Below are positions 4,745 to 6,148 of a stretch of DNA of 6,148 nucleotides, piece by piece (the first letter of the stretch is position 1; each line of letters opens with the position of its first letter). The DNA comes from an uncultured Peptostreptococcaceae bacterium (GTDB lineage Bacteria > Bacillota > Clostridia > Tissierellales > Peptoniphilaceae). The stretch spans positions 1 through 6,148 of the forward strand of contig CAMDZK010000070.1 of the NCBI GenBank assembly GCA_945910665.1. Direction: 5' to 3'. Both the position numbers and the translations under genes were made by a program. A model generated the notes under the pieces. The model saw only the letters and a program-made list of their open reading frames with translations, had not been told where the DNA came from and ran no database searches.

Positions 4745-5752
4745 CTATAGACCTAAATTGGGATAGACGCCCATGGTCATGTCGTCTGCGCCGTGCTTTT
4801 CATAGGTATAATAGGCTGCGGTTCCGATCATGGCTGCGTTATCGGTGGATAAGATCAACGATGGAGAATAGAGTTTTCCTCCTTTTTGAGTCACCATGGC
4901 GTCCATCTTTTCTCGCAACCGTTGGTTTGCTGCGACTCCTCCGGAGAGTGTGACATCATGAATGCCTAATTGTTTCATGAGTAACTCTGTTTTCTTCACG
5001 AGTGTATCGACAACGGTTTCTTGGAAGGAGGCGGCGACGTCTTCCATCACATAGTTTCCCGCTTCTTTTTCCTTTTCTACCAGTTGCATGACGGCTGTTT
5101 TTAATCCGCTAAAACTAAAATCGTAACTTCCTTTTTCAAGCATGACTTTGGGGAGAGTATAGCGATTTGCATTCCCTTTTTCTGCGGCTTTTTGGATACT
5201 TGGACCACCAGGGTAGGAGAGTCCAAGGAGTCGTGCGGTTTTATCAAAGGCTTCACCTGCGGCGTCGTCTCTTGTTTTTCCGTGAAGGGCGTAATCCATT
5301 GGGCCTTTTACTTCAACTAAGTAGGTATGGCCCCCAGATACAATCATGCTAATGTGGGGATAGGGTAGCTCTGGATGACACAGTTCATTTGCAAGAAGAT
5401 GTCCGTGCATGTGGTTGACACCCACCAAGGGTTTATCCAAAGCCATGGACATAGCTTTCGCAGCAGCAATTCCCACCAAAAGCGCTCCTACAAGACCTGG
5501 ACCTTTTGTGACGCCGATTAAGTCGATATCATGAAAGGATAGCCCTGTTTCTTGAAAGGCTTCTTCAATCATCGGATGGACCATTTCTAAATGCTTTCTC
5601 GATGCGACTTCCGGCACAACACCCCCGAAGGGTTTGTGAACATCGATTTGCGATGAAATTTTATGGTAAATTAATTTTTTTGGTCCCTCTAAAATAGCGA
5701 CTGATGTTTCGTCGCAGGACGTTTCAATGGCAAAGATGAGCGGTTCTTTCAT
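4745..5752 (-). CDS. tsaD: tRNA N6-adenosine threonylcarbamoyltransferase
   Basis: TsaD transfers the threonylcarbamoyl group from threonylcarbamoyl-AMP (made by TsaC/YwlC) to A37 of tRNAs that read ANN codons, working with TsaB and TsaE in the cytoplasm. The 335-residue length is standard. Seen: the ETSCDET start motif (10-16); SGGHT (139-143), GEAFDKTARLLGL (166-178) and LSGGVAANQRLR (269-280) of the ASKHA ATPase fold; the metal-binding HMHGH (His114, His118); and STDNAAMIG with Asp304 as further metal ligand. All key residues are present. ATG 5752 is supported by AAAGGA 7 bases upstream, inside the rimI end. The rimI stop (TAA) directly abuts this ATG, so translation is probably coupled. 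tsaB and tsaE would be expected beyond the right edge. No terminator separates it from tRNA-Leu downstream. Confidence 0.97.
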   Translation of the reverse strand: MKEPLIFAIETSCDETSVAILEGPKKLIYHKISSQIDVHKPFGGVVPEVASRKHLEMVHPMIEEAFQETGLSFHDIDLIGVTKGPGLVGALLVGIAAAKAMSMALDKPLVGVNHMHGHLLANELCHPELPYPHISMIVSGGHTYLVEVKGPMDYALHGKTRDDAAGEAFDKTARLLGLSYPGGPSIQKAAEKGNANRYTLPKVMLEKGSYDFSFSGLKTAVMQLVEKEKEAGNYVMEDVAASFQETVVDTLVKKTELLMKQLGIHDVTLSGGVAANQRLREKMDAMVTQKGGKLYSPSLILSTDNAAMIGTAAYYTYEKHGADDMTMGVYPNLGL

Positions 5753-6148
5753 TTATAAATCCTTTCGCATTATGATTGCGTCTTGTTTGTCTTCTGGGTA
5801 ATAATTTTCGATATGCCCCACCGGTTTAAATTGTAAAGAAGTGTAGAGTCCAATGGCGGGTGTATTGTTTTCTCGCACTTCTAAAACGATGGATGCACAT
5901 CCGTTGTCTTTTCCATGGACAATCATCGCATGCATGAGAAAGCGGGAAAGCCCTCGGCCTTGTTCACTTTTTTTTACAGCGACATTTAACAGATGGATTT
6001 CATCAATGACCATCCAATAGCCAATATAGGCGATGACTTCTCCATTTTCTTCGATGACCAAATTATGAGACAGTGGGTTTTGCAGTTCCTGCTCAAACAT
6101 CTCTTGGGTCCATGGGCTAGTGAAGGCTGCTTTTTCAATTTCCAATAA
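5753..6148 (-). CDS. rimI: Ribosomal-protein-S18-alanine N-acetyltransferase, N-terminus missing
   Basis: This is a GNAT-fold N-alpha-acetyltransferase of the RimI type, which uses acetyl-CoA to modify protein N-termini; in E. coli the target is ribosomal protein S18. The frame is open to the window edge and the first visible residues (LEIEKAAFTSPWT) normally lie about 15 residues into RimI, so the true start is outside; the TTG at 6145 should not be taken as the start. Seen: the beta strand LLNVAV, the acetyl-CoA loop QGRGLS, LEVRENN with the Glu of the active site region, LYTSLQF and the terminal ENYYPE typical of RimI. The last Gly or Ala of the loop motif is Ser here. Its stop abuts the tsaD start. 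The rimI-tsaD neighbourhood strongly supports the name over other GNAT enzymes. Confidence 0.9.
   Translation of the reverse strand, partial: LLEIEKAAFTSPWTQEMFEQELQNPLSHNLVIEENGEVIAYIGYWMVIDEIHLLNVAVKKSEQGRGLSRFLMHAMIVHGKDNGCASIVLEVRENNTPAIGLYTSLQFKPVGHIENYYPEDKQDAIIMRKDL

Overview
The window looks like chromosomal DNA of a low-to-moderate G+C Bacillota (Firmicutes). The signs are strong AGGAG-type ribosome binding sites, one TTG start, consensus sigma-A promoters, a murA-mbl pair and a rimI-tsaD pair. The genus cannot be fixed. The absence of spoIID and spoIIID between murA and mbl suggests a lineage that does not form spores, perhaps a Tissierellia or Peptoniphilaceae-like anaerobe, but that is only a guess.

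Left half, plus strand (1-3872). The C-terminal end of an AI-2E-family membrane permease is followed by murA (first committed step of peptidoglycan synthesis), then an mbl/mreB-type actin homologue that positions the elongation machinery, then a membrane-embedded M50 (site-2-type) metalloprotease with a long soluble C-terminal region. murA and mbl are tightly coupled: the murA stop codon is part of the mbl Shine-Dalgarno. A hairpin terminator separates mbl from the protease gene, so the protease is probably expressed at a reduced, read-through level or from a promoter I could not find.

Middle (3873-4744). This stretch has no long gene but is not empty. It holds a near-consensus promoter (3940-3968), a 26-codon small ORF with an excellent ribosome binding site, two short perfect hairpins, a possible decayed gene of about 118 codons with one stop and one frameshift, and a strong bidirectional terminator (4472-4502). 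Beyond it lie a very acidic 22-codon minus-strand ORF, a second strong bidirectional terminator (4577-4607) and a minus-strand tRNA-Leu(UAG) with its own consensus promoter. The block from promoter to first terminator is the least explained part of the window.

Right half, minus strand (4745-6148). tsaD (tRNA t6A synthesis) directly follows rimI (protein N-alpha-acetyltransferase), which runs off the window edge. This matches the common Bacillota order tsaE-tsaB-rimI-tsaD. No terminator lies between tsaD and tRNA-Leu, so tsaD transcripts probably end at the tRNA terminator.

Most of the window is core housekeeping. I see no mobile element, CRISPR array or defence system. The best candidates for something undescribed are the orphan transcription unit at 3940-4502 and the M50 protease attached to a cell-shape operon.
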